NCBI GenBank assembly: GCA_902612125.1
Contig: CACMBV010000002.1
Span: forward strand, 1 to 64,000
Length of the DNA stretch: 64,000 nucleotides
Source: an uncultured Verrucomicrobiota bacterium
Lineage (GTDB): Bacteria > Verrucomicrobiota > Verrucomicrobiia > Opitutales > Seribacteraceae
Reading direction: 5' to 3'
Shown: piece by piece, positions 18,049-26,880 of the stretch
How positions within the stretch are numbered: the stretch's first letter is position 1
Layout of the letters: each line of letters begins with the position of its first letter
Notes under the pieces: generated by a model
Database searches by the model: none
What the model saw: only the letters and a program-made list of their open reading frames with translations
What the model was told of the DNA's origin: nothing
Translations under genes and position numbers: made by a program

Positions 18049-18941
18049 GTATCGAAAGTGCCAAATCTAAGGATTTTATATCCGAAAACCCGGACGGTTC
18101 TTCTCTTTGGAAGGACGCATGGATACGACTTCGTGCCAACCGGCTAGCCACCATCAGTCTTTACTTTTTTATCTTCATCTCATTACTCACCCTCCTGGGT
18201 CCCGAAATCGCAACTTCTAGTTATGAAGACCAGAATCTTAACCGTACCTTTGCCCCACCTGGTGCCGAATCCCTTTTTGGCACGGATAACCTGGGCCGTG
18301 ATCTTTTTGCACGCGTGCTCCATGGCGGTAGGATTTCATTGGCGGTAGGCTTTCTGGCTACCTCGGTTTCCCTGATCATCGGGGTTGCATATGGGATGAC
18401 ATCCGGCTACCTCGGGGGGAAAATGGATGCCCTGATGATGCGTTTCGTGGATATTCTCTACTCCCTGCCGTTTACTATTTTTGTAATCCTGCTCATGGTA
18501 CTTTTTGGCCGAAATTTCATTCTTCTTTTTGTTGCCATTGGGGCAGTCGAGTGGCTGACCATGGCACGAATTACCCGGGCACAAACCCTCAGCCTTAAGC
18601 AAGCCGAATTCATCGAAGCAGCCCGTGCCCTGGGATATTCCCATCCGCGGGTTCTGTTTCGGCACATACTGCCCAATTTGCTTGGACCCGTGATCGTCTA
18701 CGCCACGCTCACCGTACCGGCGGTGATGCTTCTAGAAGCGGTTCTCAGCTTTCTGGGGCTTGGGGTTCAGGCACCCATGAGCTCGTGGGGAAGTTTAATC
18801 AAGGAAGGATCCGAGAAAATGGATATTGCTCCGTGGCTGATATTTTTTCCGGGGGTATTCTTTAGCTTAACCTTGCTTGCCCTTAATTTTCTGGGAGATG
18901 GTTTGCGCGATGCCCTCGACCCCAGAGCCGCCAAAGAATGA
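18045..18941 (+). CDS. oppC: Oligopeptide ABC transporter permease (OppC-like)
   Basis: A 298-residue permease. It opens with the OppC_N region 'SLWKDAWIRLRANRLATISL', then 'GTDNLGRDLFARVLHGGRIS', 'SGYLGGKMDALMMRFVDILY' and the EAA loop 'EFIEAARALGYSHPRVLFRHILPN'. It ends 'LGDGLRDALDPRA'. Both ends overlap neighbouring genes by 4 bp (ATGA), which is the classic coupled Opp arrangement. It partners the OppB-like subunit. Confidence 0.93.
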   Translation: MSIESAKSKDFISENPDGSSLWKDAWIRLRANRLATISLYFFIFISLLTLLGPEIATSSYEDQNLNRTFAPPGAESLFGTDNLGRDLFARVLHGGRISLAVGFLATSVSLIIGVAYGMTSGYLGGKMDALMMRFVDILYSLPFTIFVILLMVLFGRNFILLFVAIGAVEWLTMARITRAQTLSLKQAEFIEAARALGYSHPRVLFRHILPNLLGPVIVYATLTVPAVMLLEAVLSFLGLGVQAPMSSWGSLIKEGSEKMDIAPWLIFFPGVFFSLTLLALNFLGDGLRDALDPRAAKE

Positions 18942-20686
18942 TGAAATTTTTGGAGATCAATAAACTGAAGACCTTTTTTCACACCCGATCGGGAACGGTT
19001 CGGGCCGTGGATGAGGTGTCGTTTTCCTTAGATAAAGGTGAAATTGTGGGAATTGTGGGTGAGTCGGGTTCCGGAAAATCAGTGACCTGTCATTCCATTC
19101 TTGGTCTTCTGCCCCAACCTCCTGCCCGCATTGAAGGAGGACAGATACGGTTCCAGGAAGAAAATCTCCTTAGTCTACCGGAGGGAAGTCTGCGGTCTTT
19201 GCGGGGCAAAAAGATTTCCATTGTTTTTCAGGACCCCATGAGTTGCCTAAACCCATTCATGACGATTCTTGATCAAGTTGCGGAACCGCTGATAATTCAT
19301 GAAAATATTTCCCGGGAAGAGGCGGAACGCCAGGCCATTGAAATGATGGAAAAAGTGGGCATACGGGACGCGGCCACCCGGGCCGGATCCTATCCTCACG
19401 AATTTTCTGGAGGTATGCGCCAGCGGGTGATGATTGCCATGGCACTGGTTACCAAGCCGGATCTTCTTCTTGCTGATGAACCCACCACGGCTTTGGATGT
19501 AACCGTACAGGCTAAAATACTGGAAATCCTTAAATCCCTGCGAAAAGAACTAGGCATTTCCGTCCTTTTTATTACCCATGACCTTGGGGTTGTGGCAGAG
19601 ATTGCGGATAGAATTGTGGTGATGTACCGAGGAAAAATTGTGGAGCAGGGAAAAGTGGAGGATATTTTCAGGAAACCGAAACACCCCTATGTAAAGGGCC
19701 TTTTGGCATGCAGACCGACTTTGGATTGTAAGTATCATACGCTTCCTACGGTGGATGACTTTCTGGAAACCAAACTTAAGGATGATGGAACCATTGAAAT
19801 TTATGAGCATACCGATGCAGATCACCGGCTCCGTCAATTAAAGGCAGTCAATCTCTCGGAAAGTGGCCCGGGTTCGGAAACCAAAAAAACCTTGGTGAAG
19901 GTATCCGACCTCAAGGTTTATTTTCCCGGCTTGGGAGGTTTCCCCGGAGGGGCAAAAGAGCAAGTTCGGGCAGTCGATGGCATCAGTTTATCGGTCAAAA
20001 AAGGAAAAACCGTCGGTTTAGTGGGTGAATCAGGCTGCGGGAAAACAACCGCAGGCAGAGCCATTCTTCACTTGATCAAGCCAACGGCCGGAACGGTCGT
20101 TTACGATGGTAAGTCACTTGGTGGTTTATCCAGGGAAACTTTAGTTGAATATCGTAAAAAAATGCAAATTATCTTCCAGGACCCCTACGCCTCCCTTAAT
20201 CCGCGACTGACCATTGAACAGGCCCTGACAGAGCCCATGGTTGTTCATCAGATTGGAAAAAATTATAACCAAAGAAGAGAAAGGGTGGTCAGCCTTCTGG
20301 AAGAAGTTGGACTCTCCTCCCAACTTCTTCTTCGCTATCCTCATGAATTTTCAGGAGGTCAGAGACAACGGATTTGCGTTGCCAGGGCATTGGCGGTGGA
20401 GCCCGAATTTATCGTTTGCGATGAGTGCGTTTCAGCGATGGATGTTTCGGTGCAGGCCCAGGTTTTAAATCTACTACGGGATTTACAAAAGAAGAGACAA
20501 CTTACCTATCTTTTCATTTCGCACGATCTTTCCGTGGTAAAATTTATTTCAGATGATGTAGTGGTGATGCAAGCGGGGAAAATTGTTGAATCCGGAACCG
20601 CACAGGAAGTCTATGCGAATCCAAAAGATGACTACACCCGGGATTTAATTTCTGCTATCCCCTCTCCCTACAATTTGGTCAAATAA
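18938..20686 (+). CDS. Fused dual-domain peptide ABC transporter ATPase (OppD-OppF)
   Basis: A 582-residue protein with two complete ABC ATPase domains in tandem. The first (residues 1-255) has Walker A '[13 protein letters not shown]', signature '[15 protein letters not shown]', Walker B '[12 protein letters not shown]' and H-loop '[11 protein letters not shown]'. The second (about 315-582) has Walker A '[13 protein letters not shown]', signature '[15 protein letters not shown]', Walker B '[12 protein letters not shown]' and '[10 protein letters not shown]'. In the second Walker B the usual 'DEP' is 'DEC'; the catalytic Glu is intact. The arrangement resembles YejF/DppDF fusions. It completes a four-gene importer. 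Confidence 0.93.
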   Translation: MMKFLEINKLKTFFHTRSGTVRAVDEVSFSLDKGEIVGIVGESGSGKSVTCHSILGLLPQPPARIEGGQIRFQEENLLSLPEGSLRSLRGKKISIVFQDPMSCLNPFMTILDQVAEPLIIHENISREEAERQAIEMMEKVGIRDAATRAGSYPHEFSGGMRQRVMIAMALVTKPDLLLADEPTTALDVTVQAKILEILKSLRKELGISVLFITHDLGVVAEIADRIVVMYRGKIVEQGKVEDIFRKPKHPYVKGLLACRPTLDCKYHTLPTVDDFLETKLKDDGTIEIYEHTDADHRLRQLKAVNLSESGPGSETKKTLVKVSDLKVYFPGLGGFPGGAKEQVRAVDGISLSVKKGKTVGLVGESGCGKTTAGRAILHLIKPTAGTVVYDGKSLGGLSRETLVEYRKKMQIIFQDPYASLNPRLTIEQALTEPMVVHQIGKNYNQRRERVVSLLEEVGLSSQLLLRYPHEFSGGQRQRICVARALAVEPEFIVCDECVSAMDVSVQAQVLNLLRDLQKKRQLTYLFISHDLSVVKFISDDVVVMQAGKIVESGTAQEVYANPKDDYTRDLISAIPSPYNLVK

Positions 20687-20691
20687 TTGTA
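20669..20691. terminator. AT-rich hairpin at a convergent gene junction
   Basis: Perfect 7-bp arms TACAATT and AATTGTA with a 9-nt loop span the end of the fused ATPase gene and the 7-bp gap to the oppositely oriented transglutaminase-like gene. The stem is weak and no T tract follows, so terminator function is only possible. Confidence 0.3.
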
Positions 20692-20693
20692 AA

Positions 20694-21548
20694 TCAGGAA
20701 TCCAGCTTTTTTACCTGCACATCCACTTTCATGCTTTCCGGTTTTCTCCCAAAATAAGTGCCCGTCACCGGGGCCACATCCCGGTAATCCCTGCCCGAGC
20801 CTATAATTACATAATTATCATCGACGACCCGATTGTTCGTTGGATCCAGGCCAAACCACCCGCTCCCATTGACCAGGATTTCCAACCAGGCATGGGATGC
20901 CCCGGACCCCCGCATACTTTGATTACGAGTCGGGTCGAAAAAATATCCACTGACATAGCGTGCAGGAATGCCCAGGCAACGACAAAGGGCAATGGCAGCA
21001 TGAGCAAAGTCCTGGCAAACTCCCTTTTTATTAAGCAAAACTTCATTGGCATGCGTGCTGACACTGGTGGTGGAAACACAATATTCAAAGTTCAAGTAGA
21101 TGTGCTCCATAATTTGGTAAGCCGTCTGGAAAACATCCCTCGAATTTCCCTGTAGATCAACCGCCATTCGCCAAGTTTCCGGGCTTGTATCTATGAAATA
21201 GGAGCTTTGCAAATAAGGCCTGCATTCGGAATTTCCTTCCATCTCGCGCAACGATTTCATGGAAGTCCCATAGGGAAAATTCTCAAAGTCCACCCGTTTC
21301 TCAGTAATAATCGTCGAACGGCTCTCAATCTTCAGCTTGGAGTGATCCTTGGGGATTTCGAAGTGGTGAACCAGGTTCCCATTCAGATCAAGGTACTGCC
21401 TCATTTGTGTGGTGGGAATTACACTGACAAAACAGGAATCACACTTCTGCCAATCATTGGTGAGAGGATGCAAGCGAAGTTCATTGTAACTTTCGCGTAC
21501 TGGAGAAGAATATCTGTAGTGAGTTTTGTGTAAGATGTATAAACGCAT
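20694..21548 (-). CDS. Transglutaminase-like family protein
   Basis: A 284-residue protein. The N-terminal 'bacterial transglutaminase-like' beta-domain begins 'LYILHKTHYRYSSPVRESYN', with 'NELRLHPLTNDWQ'. The cysteine-protease-like core follows with catalytic Cys in 'NKKGVCQDFAHAAIALCR', His in 'GSGASHAWLEILV' and Asp in 'GWFGLDPTNNRVVDDN'. It has no signal peptide, so is probably cytoplasmic. It is the third gene of a conserved trio (ATP-grasp, alpha-E, transglutaminase) in a minus-strand operon with 12-bp and 1-bp gaps. The trio's biochemical role is not established; a peptide or amide-bond forming/cleaving function is usually inferred. Confidence 0.9.
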   Translation of the reverse strand: MRLYILHKTHYRYSSPVRESYNELRLHPLTNDWQKCDSCFVSVIPTTQMRQYLDLNGNLVHHFEIPKDHSKLKIESRSTIITEKRVDFENFPYGTSMKSLREMEGNSECRPYLQSSYFIDTSPETWRMAVDLQGNSRDVFQTAYQIMEHIYLNFEYCVSTTSVSTHANEVLLNKKGVCQDFAHAAIALCRCLGIPARYVSGYFFDPTRNQSMRGSGASHAWLEILVNGSGWFGLDPTNNRVVDDNYVIIGSGRDYRDVAPVTGTYFGRKPESMKVDVQVKKLDS

Positions 21549-21560
21549 TGACCGCTGCGG

Positions 21561-22535
21561 CTACTGCTGCTGCATTTGTCGCTGAACCATGGGGGCAACG
21601 CCGGCGTTTTTGATTTCAAAAGGTAATAAGACATAGGTTTCAAAAATGCTCTGTCCCACCTCGATCAGCTTCCTCTGTAATTGATCAATCGATTCATGCA
21701 AGCCATCCGCAAGAAAAGATTCAATTCCGGAAAAATTGAGTTGGGCAAGCGCACTGCCCGTTAATCTTTCTGCCTCATTGGAGAAATTACCCGACGGCAC
21801 GCCCGAAATCTCATGCAAAAGAGTATCAATACTGGCTATGGCGAACCTAAGGGATCTGGGAAAGTCTCTTGAAAACAATAGGAAATCAGCCACATTTTGC
21901 AGGGAAAGTGCTCCCTGATAACGCCTTCGGTACGCTGAAAGCGCGCTGCAACTACGCAGGGCACCGATAAGATCCAGTCGAGTTGGTTCATTACCAAGCA
22001 TGGTCAGGGTGTCAAGTACACGACTGGTCTGGTCGGATCTTTCCAAGTACCTTCCAAGGGACATAAATCGCCAGCCCTCATCATGATGAATCGTGGCATC
22101 TGAAAGTCCCTGAAAAACGAGGGAAAAACGGATTATCCTCCGAAAAAAACTCTGCGGATCAATGTTGAACTTTTCGGGCAAAGTGGGAGCATTTAAATAG
22201 AGGTACAAATTGTTAAGTTCGACCCAAATTTCTTCCGATAATTGGTCCCTGACCATGCGGGCGTTTTCGCGGGCCATATTTATGCAGGTGCAGACCGAGC
22301 TCGACCAATTCCTGGAGAACAAAATGAAATGTTCATGGTCATCCAATTCGTCACTGGCAAAATCCTCCACCGCACACATCGCACTGAGGGCAGAATGCCA
22401 ATAATCCCTTTTCGCTCCAGTGGCGTAGGACTCCAGATCCGTATCCCGGTTTACTTCGACTAAGCGGGTCACGCCTTCAGCCCGTTCAACATAGCGACTC
22501 ATCCAATAGAGATTATCTGCAACCCGAGAAAGCAT
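21561..22535 (-). CDS. Alpha-E domain-containing protein
   Basis: A 324-residue all-helical protein. The N-terminus 'MLSRVADNLYWMSRYVERAE' is the hallmark of the alpha-E family, and 'ENARMVRDQLSEEIWVELN', 'GWRFMSLGRYLERSDQTSRV' and 'LLFSRDFPRSLRFAI' are further conserved blocks. Alpha-E proteins have no known enzymatic activity on their own and always accompany the circularly permuted ATP-grasp protein and a transglutaminase-like protein, as here. The gene starts 1 bp after the ATP-grasp stop, so the two are translationally coupled. It ends in 'QRQMQQQ'. Confidence 0.92.
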   Translation of the reverse strand: MLSRVADNLYWMSRYVERAEGVTRLVEVNRDTDLESYATGAKRDYWHSALSAMCAVEDFASDELDDHEHFILFSRNWSSSVCTCINMARENARMVRDQLSEEIWVELNNLYLYLNAPTLPEKFNIDPQSFFRRIIRFSLVFQGLSDATIHHDEGWRFMSLGRYLERSDQTSRVLDTLTMLGNEPTRLDLIGALRSCSALSAYRRRYQGALSLQNVADFLLFSRDFPRSLRFAIASIDTLLHEISGVPSGNFSNEAERLTGSALAQLNFSGIESFLADGLHESIDQLQRKLIEVGQSIFETYVLLPFEIKNAGVAPMVQRQMQQQ

Positions 22536-22536
22536 C

Positions 22537-23985
22537 TTAGTTTTTCAACACCCAGGTGTCCTTGCTTCCGCCACCCTGAGATGAATTTACCACCAGTGAA
22601 TCTTTTTTTAAGGCAACCCGCGTAAGACCGCCTGGGAGAATCTCGATATCTTCACCATACAAAATAAAGGGCCGAAGGTCGACATGCCTGCCTTCCACCC
22701 CATCCGGGCAAAAGGTCGGATGCCGGGACAGGGATATGATCGGTTGGGCAATGTAATCCCTGGGGTTCTCTTTGATTCTGGCCGCAAATTCTTTTCTTTC
22801 CTTATCCGTGGAAGAGTTTCCTATCAGCATGCCATAACCACCGGACTCATTGGCTGATTTCACCACCAAATCAGAAAGATTATCGAGCACGAACTTTCTA
22901 TCCTGATCACGCCAGCATAAATAGGTGGGCACTTGTGCGAGGATTGGATCCTGCCCGAGGTAATAGCGAATCATTTCCGGTACATAGGCATAGGTCACTT
23001 TATCATCCACGACTCCGGTTCCTATTCCATTGGCGAGGGCCACATTACCCTTAAGGTAGGCATCCATTAACCCGCTGACCCCGAGCAAAGATTCTTCATT
23101 GAAAAACAGCGGATCCAGATATTCATCATCCAATCTTCGGTAAATGACATCCACTTGGACAAGTCCCTGGGTGGTTCTCATATACACGAAACCATCTATG
23201 GCAATCAGGTCCTTGCCCTCAACGATCTCAATACCCATCTGCCGGGCAAGAAAAGTATGCTCAAAGTAAGCACTGTTGTAAACTCCCGGGGTTAAGAGAA
23301 CACAAACCGGTTTTTGAGATTGCCTGGGCGAAAGATATTCCAAAGACCTTAACAAATATTCCGGATATGCTTCGACTGACCGTACCGACATTTTTTGATA
23401 GGTGCGGGGAAAAGTCTTTTTCATAATTTCCCGGTTTTCCAAAAGATAGGAAGCTCCCGAGGGACAACGGGCATTATCCTCCAGAACCAAATAGTTACCG
23501 CCCTCGTCCCGTATCAAATCCGTCCCGCAGACATGAACATATATGTCCTTGGGTACATCAAAGCCAATCATCTCTTTGCGGTAGTGTGCCGATGATTTTA
23601 CCACTTCTCCAGGGATCACTCCATCGGATAGAATCTTCGCACCATGGTAAACATCATTAAGAAATAAATTCAGGGCCAGAATTCTTTGCCGCAGACCCTG
23701 CTCTACTTTCTGCCATTCTGAGTCGGGAATGACCCGGGGAATTAAGTCAAAGGGGAAAATACGTTCCGTACCTTTGTCGTCGCTGTAGACTGTGAAGGTT
23801 ACTCCGTGCTCGAGAAATGAAGAGTCGGCCTGCTTTTTCTTTTCTTCCAATTCTTTTGCCGATAAGCACCCGATACGGTCGTAGATTGGTTGGTAAAAAT
23901 CGAAAGCTTCTGAGTTTTTCGACCCGTCAAACATTTCATCAAAGAAATGACCGGGTTGGTAATTTTCAAAGCAATTCGGGTTCAT
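22537..23985 (-). CDS. Circularly permuted type 2 ATP-grasp protein
   Basis: A 482-residue cytoplasmic protein. Diagnostic segments are 'YDEMFDG'-like 'GHFFDEMFDGSKN', 'RIFPFDLIPRVIPDSEWQ', 'GTDLIRDEGGNYLVLEDNAR' with 'CPSGASYLLENR', 'VTYAYVPEMIRYYL' and 'VVKSANESGGYGMLIG'. Circularly permuted ATP-grasp enzymes form acyl-phosphate intermediates for amide ligation; a peptide-modifying role is inferred for this subfamily. It heads the trio operon with alpha-E and transglutaminase genes. The gap upstream (23986-24077) separates it from the glycosylase gene on the same strand. Confidence 0.92.
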   Translation of the reverse strand: MNPNCFENYQPGHFFDEMFDGSKNSEAFDFYQPIYDRIGCLSAKELEEKKKQADSSFLEHGVTFTVYSDDKGTERIFPFDLIPRVIPDSEWQKVEQGLRQRILALNLFLNDVYHGAKILSDGVIPGEVVKSSAHYRKEMIGFDVPKDIYVHVCGTDLIRDEGGNYLVLEDNARCPSGASYLLENREIMKKTFPRTYQKMSVRSVEAYPEYLLRSLEYLSPRQSQKPVCVLLTPGVYNSAYFEHTFLARQMGIEIVEGKDLIAIDGFVYMRTTQGLVQVDVIYRRLDDEYLDPLFFNEESLLGVSGLMDAYLKGNVALANGIGTGVVDDKVTYAYVPEMIRYYLGQDPILAQVPTYLCWRDQDRKFVLDNLSDLVVKSANESGGYGMLIGNSSTDKERKEFAARIKENPRDYIAQPIISLSRHPTFCPDGVEGRHVDLRPFILYGEDIEILPGGLTRVALKKDSLVVNSSQGGGSKDTWVLKN

Positions 23986-24077
23986 GAGGCAAATGGATGA
24001 GTTGAAAGATTTGCAACTTTTATGCCATTCATATCCCTTTTGTACAAATTTGAATGAAATTGGTGATTTATTTCTTT

Positions 24078-25013
24078 CTATTCATCTAAAATACCCAACC
24101 TCTCCGCTGAAAATAGAAATTGCTGGGCGAGACCGGCTAACTTGCCAAAGTGTATTCGGGCAAAATGAGTTTTCTGGGTGGTGCTCCACCCGTGCAACAA
24201 ATACCTATTGTCCAAACTTTTCTCGATCCAGGTATCAATCGGAAAGGCTTCCAGAAAGTGTCCCCCAAAAAGTAAGACACAGTCAGCGATTTTTCCTCCC
24301 ACTCCCGGCAACTTCATAAGTTCTTTTTTGGCGTCTGTATATTTTCTATGAGGAATAGACTCGAGCCAGCCGGACCGGCTTTTTATAAATTGGGCCGTCT
24401 GGAAAACATACTTCGCCCGATATCCTAACTTGATTAAGCGAAGGTCTGCCTCTGGAATTTCCGACAATCTATCCCATCCCGGAAAACTGTAGATCCCTTC
24501 CCCTAAATCTTCACCAAACCTTTGAAAAACCGCCTCCCCAACCGATTGAATTTGGGGAATGCTTTTGGCAGAACTGAGAATAAAAAAGAAAAGCGTTTGA
24601 TCCATCGGTTGCCTTAAGATGCGAAGACCCTTCAACTTATCGATACTCCTGCGAAGCACAGGGTCTGATCTCCATGGCAGTTGATCTAGGGATGATTCAT
24701 ACGCTTCTCCCAAACAAAAGTATTCTTCGATCAATTCTTTTGGACGAACGGTTTTTTGATCACATCGCCATTCCGCTCTCCCTTCTCGCCATCTGCATTC
24801 AAAAATATTCCTCCCGATCTTTCCTCTCCAATGTAAACTTCCAACCGTATGCCAGTCAAAAGACTGACCACCCACGAGGGTTTCCCCTAAACTTAGATCG
24901 TTAAAATGATTTCCGGACTTAAAAGGACACCAGGAGTCCCAAAAGCTTTCTTTTTTCAATTTATTTCTGGTGGGCCCAAAGAGCACTCTGCGAAGTAAAC
25001 AACGGGCTTCCAT
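24078..25013 (-). CDS. 8-oxoguanine DNA glycosylase / HhH-GPD base-excision enzyme (OGG1-like)
   Basis: A DNA repair glycosylase/AP lyase of the helix-hairpin-helix GPD superfamily. The OGG-type N-terminal half has 'LVGGQSFDWH', followed by 'LRILRQPMDQTLFFFILSSA' (N of the usual QNN replaced). The catalytic hairpin 'MKLPGVGGKIADCVLLFG' contains the Schiff-base Lys, and 'EAFPIDTWIEKSL' contains the catalytic Asp. The ATG at 25013 overlaps the upstream secreted-protein gene by 53 bp; an in-frame TTG at 24959, just past that gene's stop, is a plausible alternative start (294 residues) beginning 'KKESFWDSWCPF'. The product removes oxidised purines from DNA. Substrate range is not certain. Confidence 0.82.
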   Translation of the reverse strand: MEARCLLRRVLFGPTRNKLKKESFWDSWCPFKSGNHFNDLSLGETLVGGQSFDWHTVGSLHWRGKIGRNIFECRWREGRAEWRCDQKTVRPKELIEEYFCLGEAYESSLDQLPWRSDPVLRRSIDKLKGLRILRQPMDQTLFFFILSSAKSIPQIQSVGEAVFQRFGEDLGEGIYSFPGWDRLSEIPEADLRLIKLGYRAKYVFQTAQFIKSRSGWLESIPHRKYTDAKKELMKLPGVGGKIADCVLLFGGHFLEAFPIDTWIEKSLDNRYLLHGWSTTQKTHFARIHFGKLAGLAQQFLFSAERLGILDE

Positions 25014-25449
25014 CCGCAGTAAGCATCACTACCTTCCAAGCAACCAGCTTCATCGTCAGTTCATTCCAGTCTTTTCCGGTTACGCCCAGCAGCAGGGTTT
25101 TTTTTTCCGCTGAAATTTCTGTAACCGGGAAAGATAAAATTCGAGGCTGCGGATGGGTGGATTCTATCAATTGCAGCTCTATGGATTTTGCGTTTCGTCG
25201 ATGGGAATTTTTTTTCCCCAACGGGATGGAAAAATAAAGCCCCTTTCGTGGCTGGTCCGTCCTTAAAATCAGCCTGTCTCCCGTATATTCTTTCCCGCTA
25301 AAAAACTCCGGGATTCTTGAAAAGGCTTCCTCAGGGAAATACTTGGCATGGATAGTTGGGCTATCATTGGCCAAGACAAGGGAAGAACGGCACCATAGGG
25401 ATAATGTGACAAGGAGGGTTACACAAGGGATCCACTTGCACTTACCCAT
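24961..25449 (-). CDS. Small secreted protein of unknown function
   Basis: A 162-residue protein with a signal peptide ('VTLLVTLSLWCRSSLVLA', cleavage near residue 28). The mature part is beta-rich ('DRLILRTDQPRKGLYFSIPL', 'SIELQLIESTHPQPRILSFP') and ends 'SALWAHQK'. No family was recognised. It lies 8 bp after the small basic protein gene on the same strand and overlaps the glycosylase reading frame. The pattern suggests a periplasmic beta-sandwich of about 130 residues, but function cannot be named. Confidence 0.6.
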   Translation of the reverse strand: MGKCKWIPCVTLLVTLSLWCRSSLVLANDSPTIHAKYFPEEAFSRIPEFFSGKEYTGDRLILRTDQPRKGLYFSIPLGKKNSHRRNAKSIELQLIESTHPQPRILSFPVTEISAEKKTLLLGVTGKDWNELTMKLVAWKVVMLTADGSPLFTSQSALWAHQK

Positions 25450-25457
25450 CGAATTCC

Positions 25458-25733
25458 TTATTCTTGGGAATCTAATGTTTTTCCGGGATCTTCTGTGCCG
25501 GTTGCATCCTTTTCCCCTGCAACATCAGGACCGAGGACATCCTCAGCTTTTGCTTTTTCGGCGACGGGTTCTGGCTTGTCCGCGGGACCCGCTTTTTTGC
25601 GAGCTGATTTCTTTGCCGATGGCTTCGCTTTGTTGGAAGCGACCGGTTTTTCTGCATTCAATGCAGTTTTTTGCCTGGCAAGGTATGCGGTTCGCCTACG
25701 GCGTTTTATAAGTTTCTTGTATTGTTTGCCCAT
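25458..25733 (-). CDS. Small basic protein with RRRR N-terminus and Lys/Ala/Pro-rich tail
   Basis: A 91-residue protein beginning 'MGKQYKKLIKRRRRTAYLAR', followed by a low-complexity Ala/Lys/Pro/Glu tail. The first ~22 residues match, from memory, a short N-terminal block of small proteins in Verrucomicrobia and relatives that have no assigned function. The strongly basic head suggests binding to RNA or DNA, possibly the ribosome, while the tail is probably disordered and turns acidic at the end. No signal peptide. It lies in one run with the secreted protein gene downstream. Confidence 0.65.
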   Translation of the reverse strand: MGKQYKKLIKRRRRTAYLARQKTALNAEKPVASNKAKPSAKKSARKKAGPADKPEPVAEKAKAEDVLGPDVAGEKDATGTEDPGKTLDSQE

Positions 25734-25787
25734 GATTTAGGTTTAAAGGGTAATGGTTAGCAGAAATCCAAAGATAATGCGAGCAAA

Positions 25788-26873
25788 TCAGGTGATTGTA
25801 ACGGGACCACCTGTGGTGGCGGATTCGTAAGTGGCATCGATGATTTTCATTAAGGCCAGGGCCTGACTGGGAGAGTTCAATGGTGCTTCCTCACCCGAAA
25901 TAGAACGAATGAAATTCTCTGCGGAACGAATTCTGCCCATATCTTCATTTTCCTCTGTTATAATACTACGGTTAACCGAACTTCCATGTTCCTGCACATA
26001 CAGCTCGCAATCATCAATCGCAGTTTCATCGAGGCCATCCGAACCAAACAAACGACGGATCATTCCCCCCGCTTTCTTTCCTTGAAAAGTAACGGAGACT
26101 TCCTCGCGCTTATTCATTTCTGCCCATGAAATTTGAAAACTAAGTACCTGGCCGGTGTCGAAAGTAACGAACCCGTGAGCGGCACTCTCAACATCGGTTA
26201 CCCCATCGGCAACATCGGGTATTCCCCAGGGTCCTTTAAAGCCTTTGTCTTCAATAAAATCATCAAATGTTTGGGCCAGCACATGAGCTGGATTCGGGTA
26301 ATCCATGTAAAAAAGGGCAAGATCCACCATATGTAAAAGATCAATCAAGGGACCGCCACCGGACATCTCCTTATTGGTGAACCATCCGCCAAAGCCGGGA
26401 ATACCGGTGCGACGGATCCACTTGGCTTGGGCAGAATTAATTTGTCCCACTTCCCCGGCTTCGATGTACCTCCGCAATGCATAGGATTCGGGTCTGGCCC
26501 GGTTATTGAAATTAAACATTAAGGTCTTGCCTGCCTTTTCAGAGGCCAATTTCATTTCACTGACTTCGGTTGCATTAAGGGCGGGCGGCTTCTCGCAAAA
26601 GACATGCTTCCCCGCTTCTAAAACTTGGATTGCGAGGGGGCAATGGGTGCGATTGGGGGTGATAATGCTGATCGCATCCAAATCCGTCAATTCACTCAAC
26701 ATTTTAGCCGAATCTGAAAAGACATGAGGCACCTGGTATTTTTCCGCTGCGCTTTTGGCCGCCACTTCGTTCATGTCGCAAATCGCGATCAGGTCAGCAC
26801 CACCGGCACGAAACCCGGCAGCATGATACTGGAGCATACCTCCTGCTCCGATTATTCCAATTTTTTTACTCAT
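25788..26873 (-). CDS. Gfo/Idh/MocA family oxidoreductase
   Basis: A 361-residue NAD(P)-dependent sugar or polyol dehydrogenase. The Rossmann motif 'IGIIGAGGMLQYHAAGFRAG' is followed by 'ISIITPNRTHCPLAIQVLEAGKHVFCEKPP', whose 'EKP' Lys is the catalytic residue of the family. The C-terminal alpha/beta domain begins near residue 130 and includes 'GGGPLIDLLHMVDLALFYM' with the conserved Asp/His pair. It is the last gene of a three-gene operon with a second family member (7 bp upstream) and a TIM-barrel isomerase. The actual substrate cannot be read from sequence. Confidence 0.9.
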   Translation of the reverse strand: MSKKIGIIGAGGMLQYHAAGFRAGGADLIAICDMNEVAAKSAAEKYQVPHVFSDSAKMLSELTDLDAISIITPNRTHCPLAIQVLEAGKHVFCEKPPALNATEVSEMKLASEKAGKTLMFNFNNRARPESYALRRYIEAGEVGQINSAQAKWIRRTGIPGFGGWFTNKEMSGGGPLIDLLHMVDLALFYMDYPNPAHVLAQTFDDFIEDKGFKGPWGIPDVADGVTDVESAAHGFVTFDTGQVLSFQISWAEMNKREEVSVTFQGKKAGGMIRRLFGSDGLDETAIDDCELYVQEHGSSVNRSIITEENEDMGRIRSAENFIRSISGEEAPLNSPSQALALMKIIDATYESATTGGPVTIT

Positions 26874-26880
26874 TAATTGA

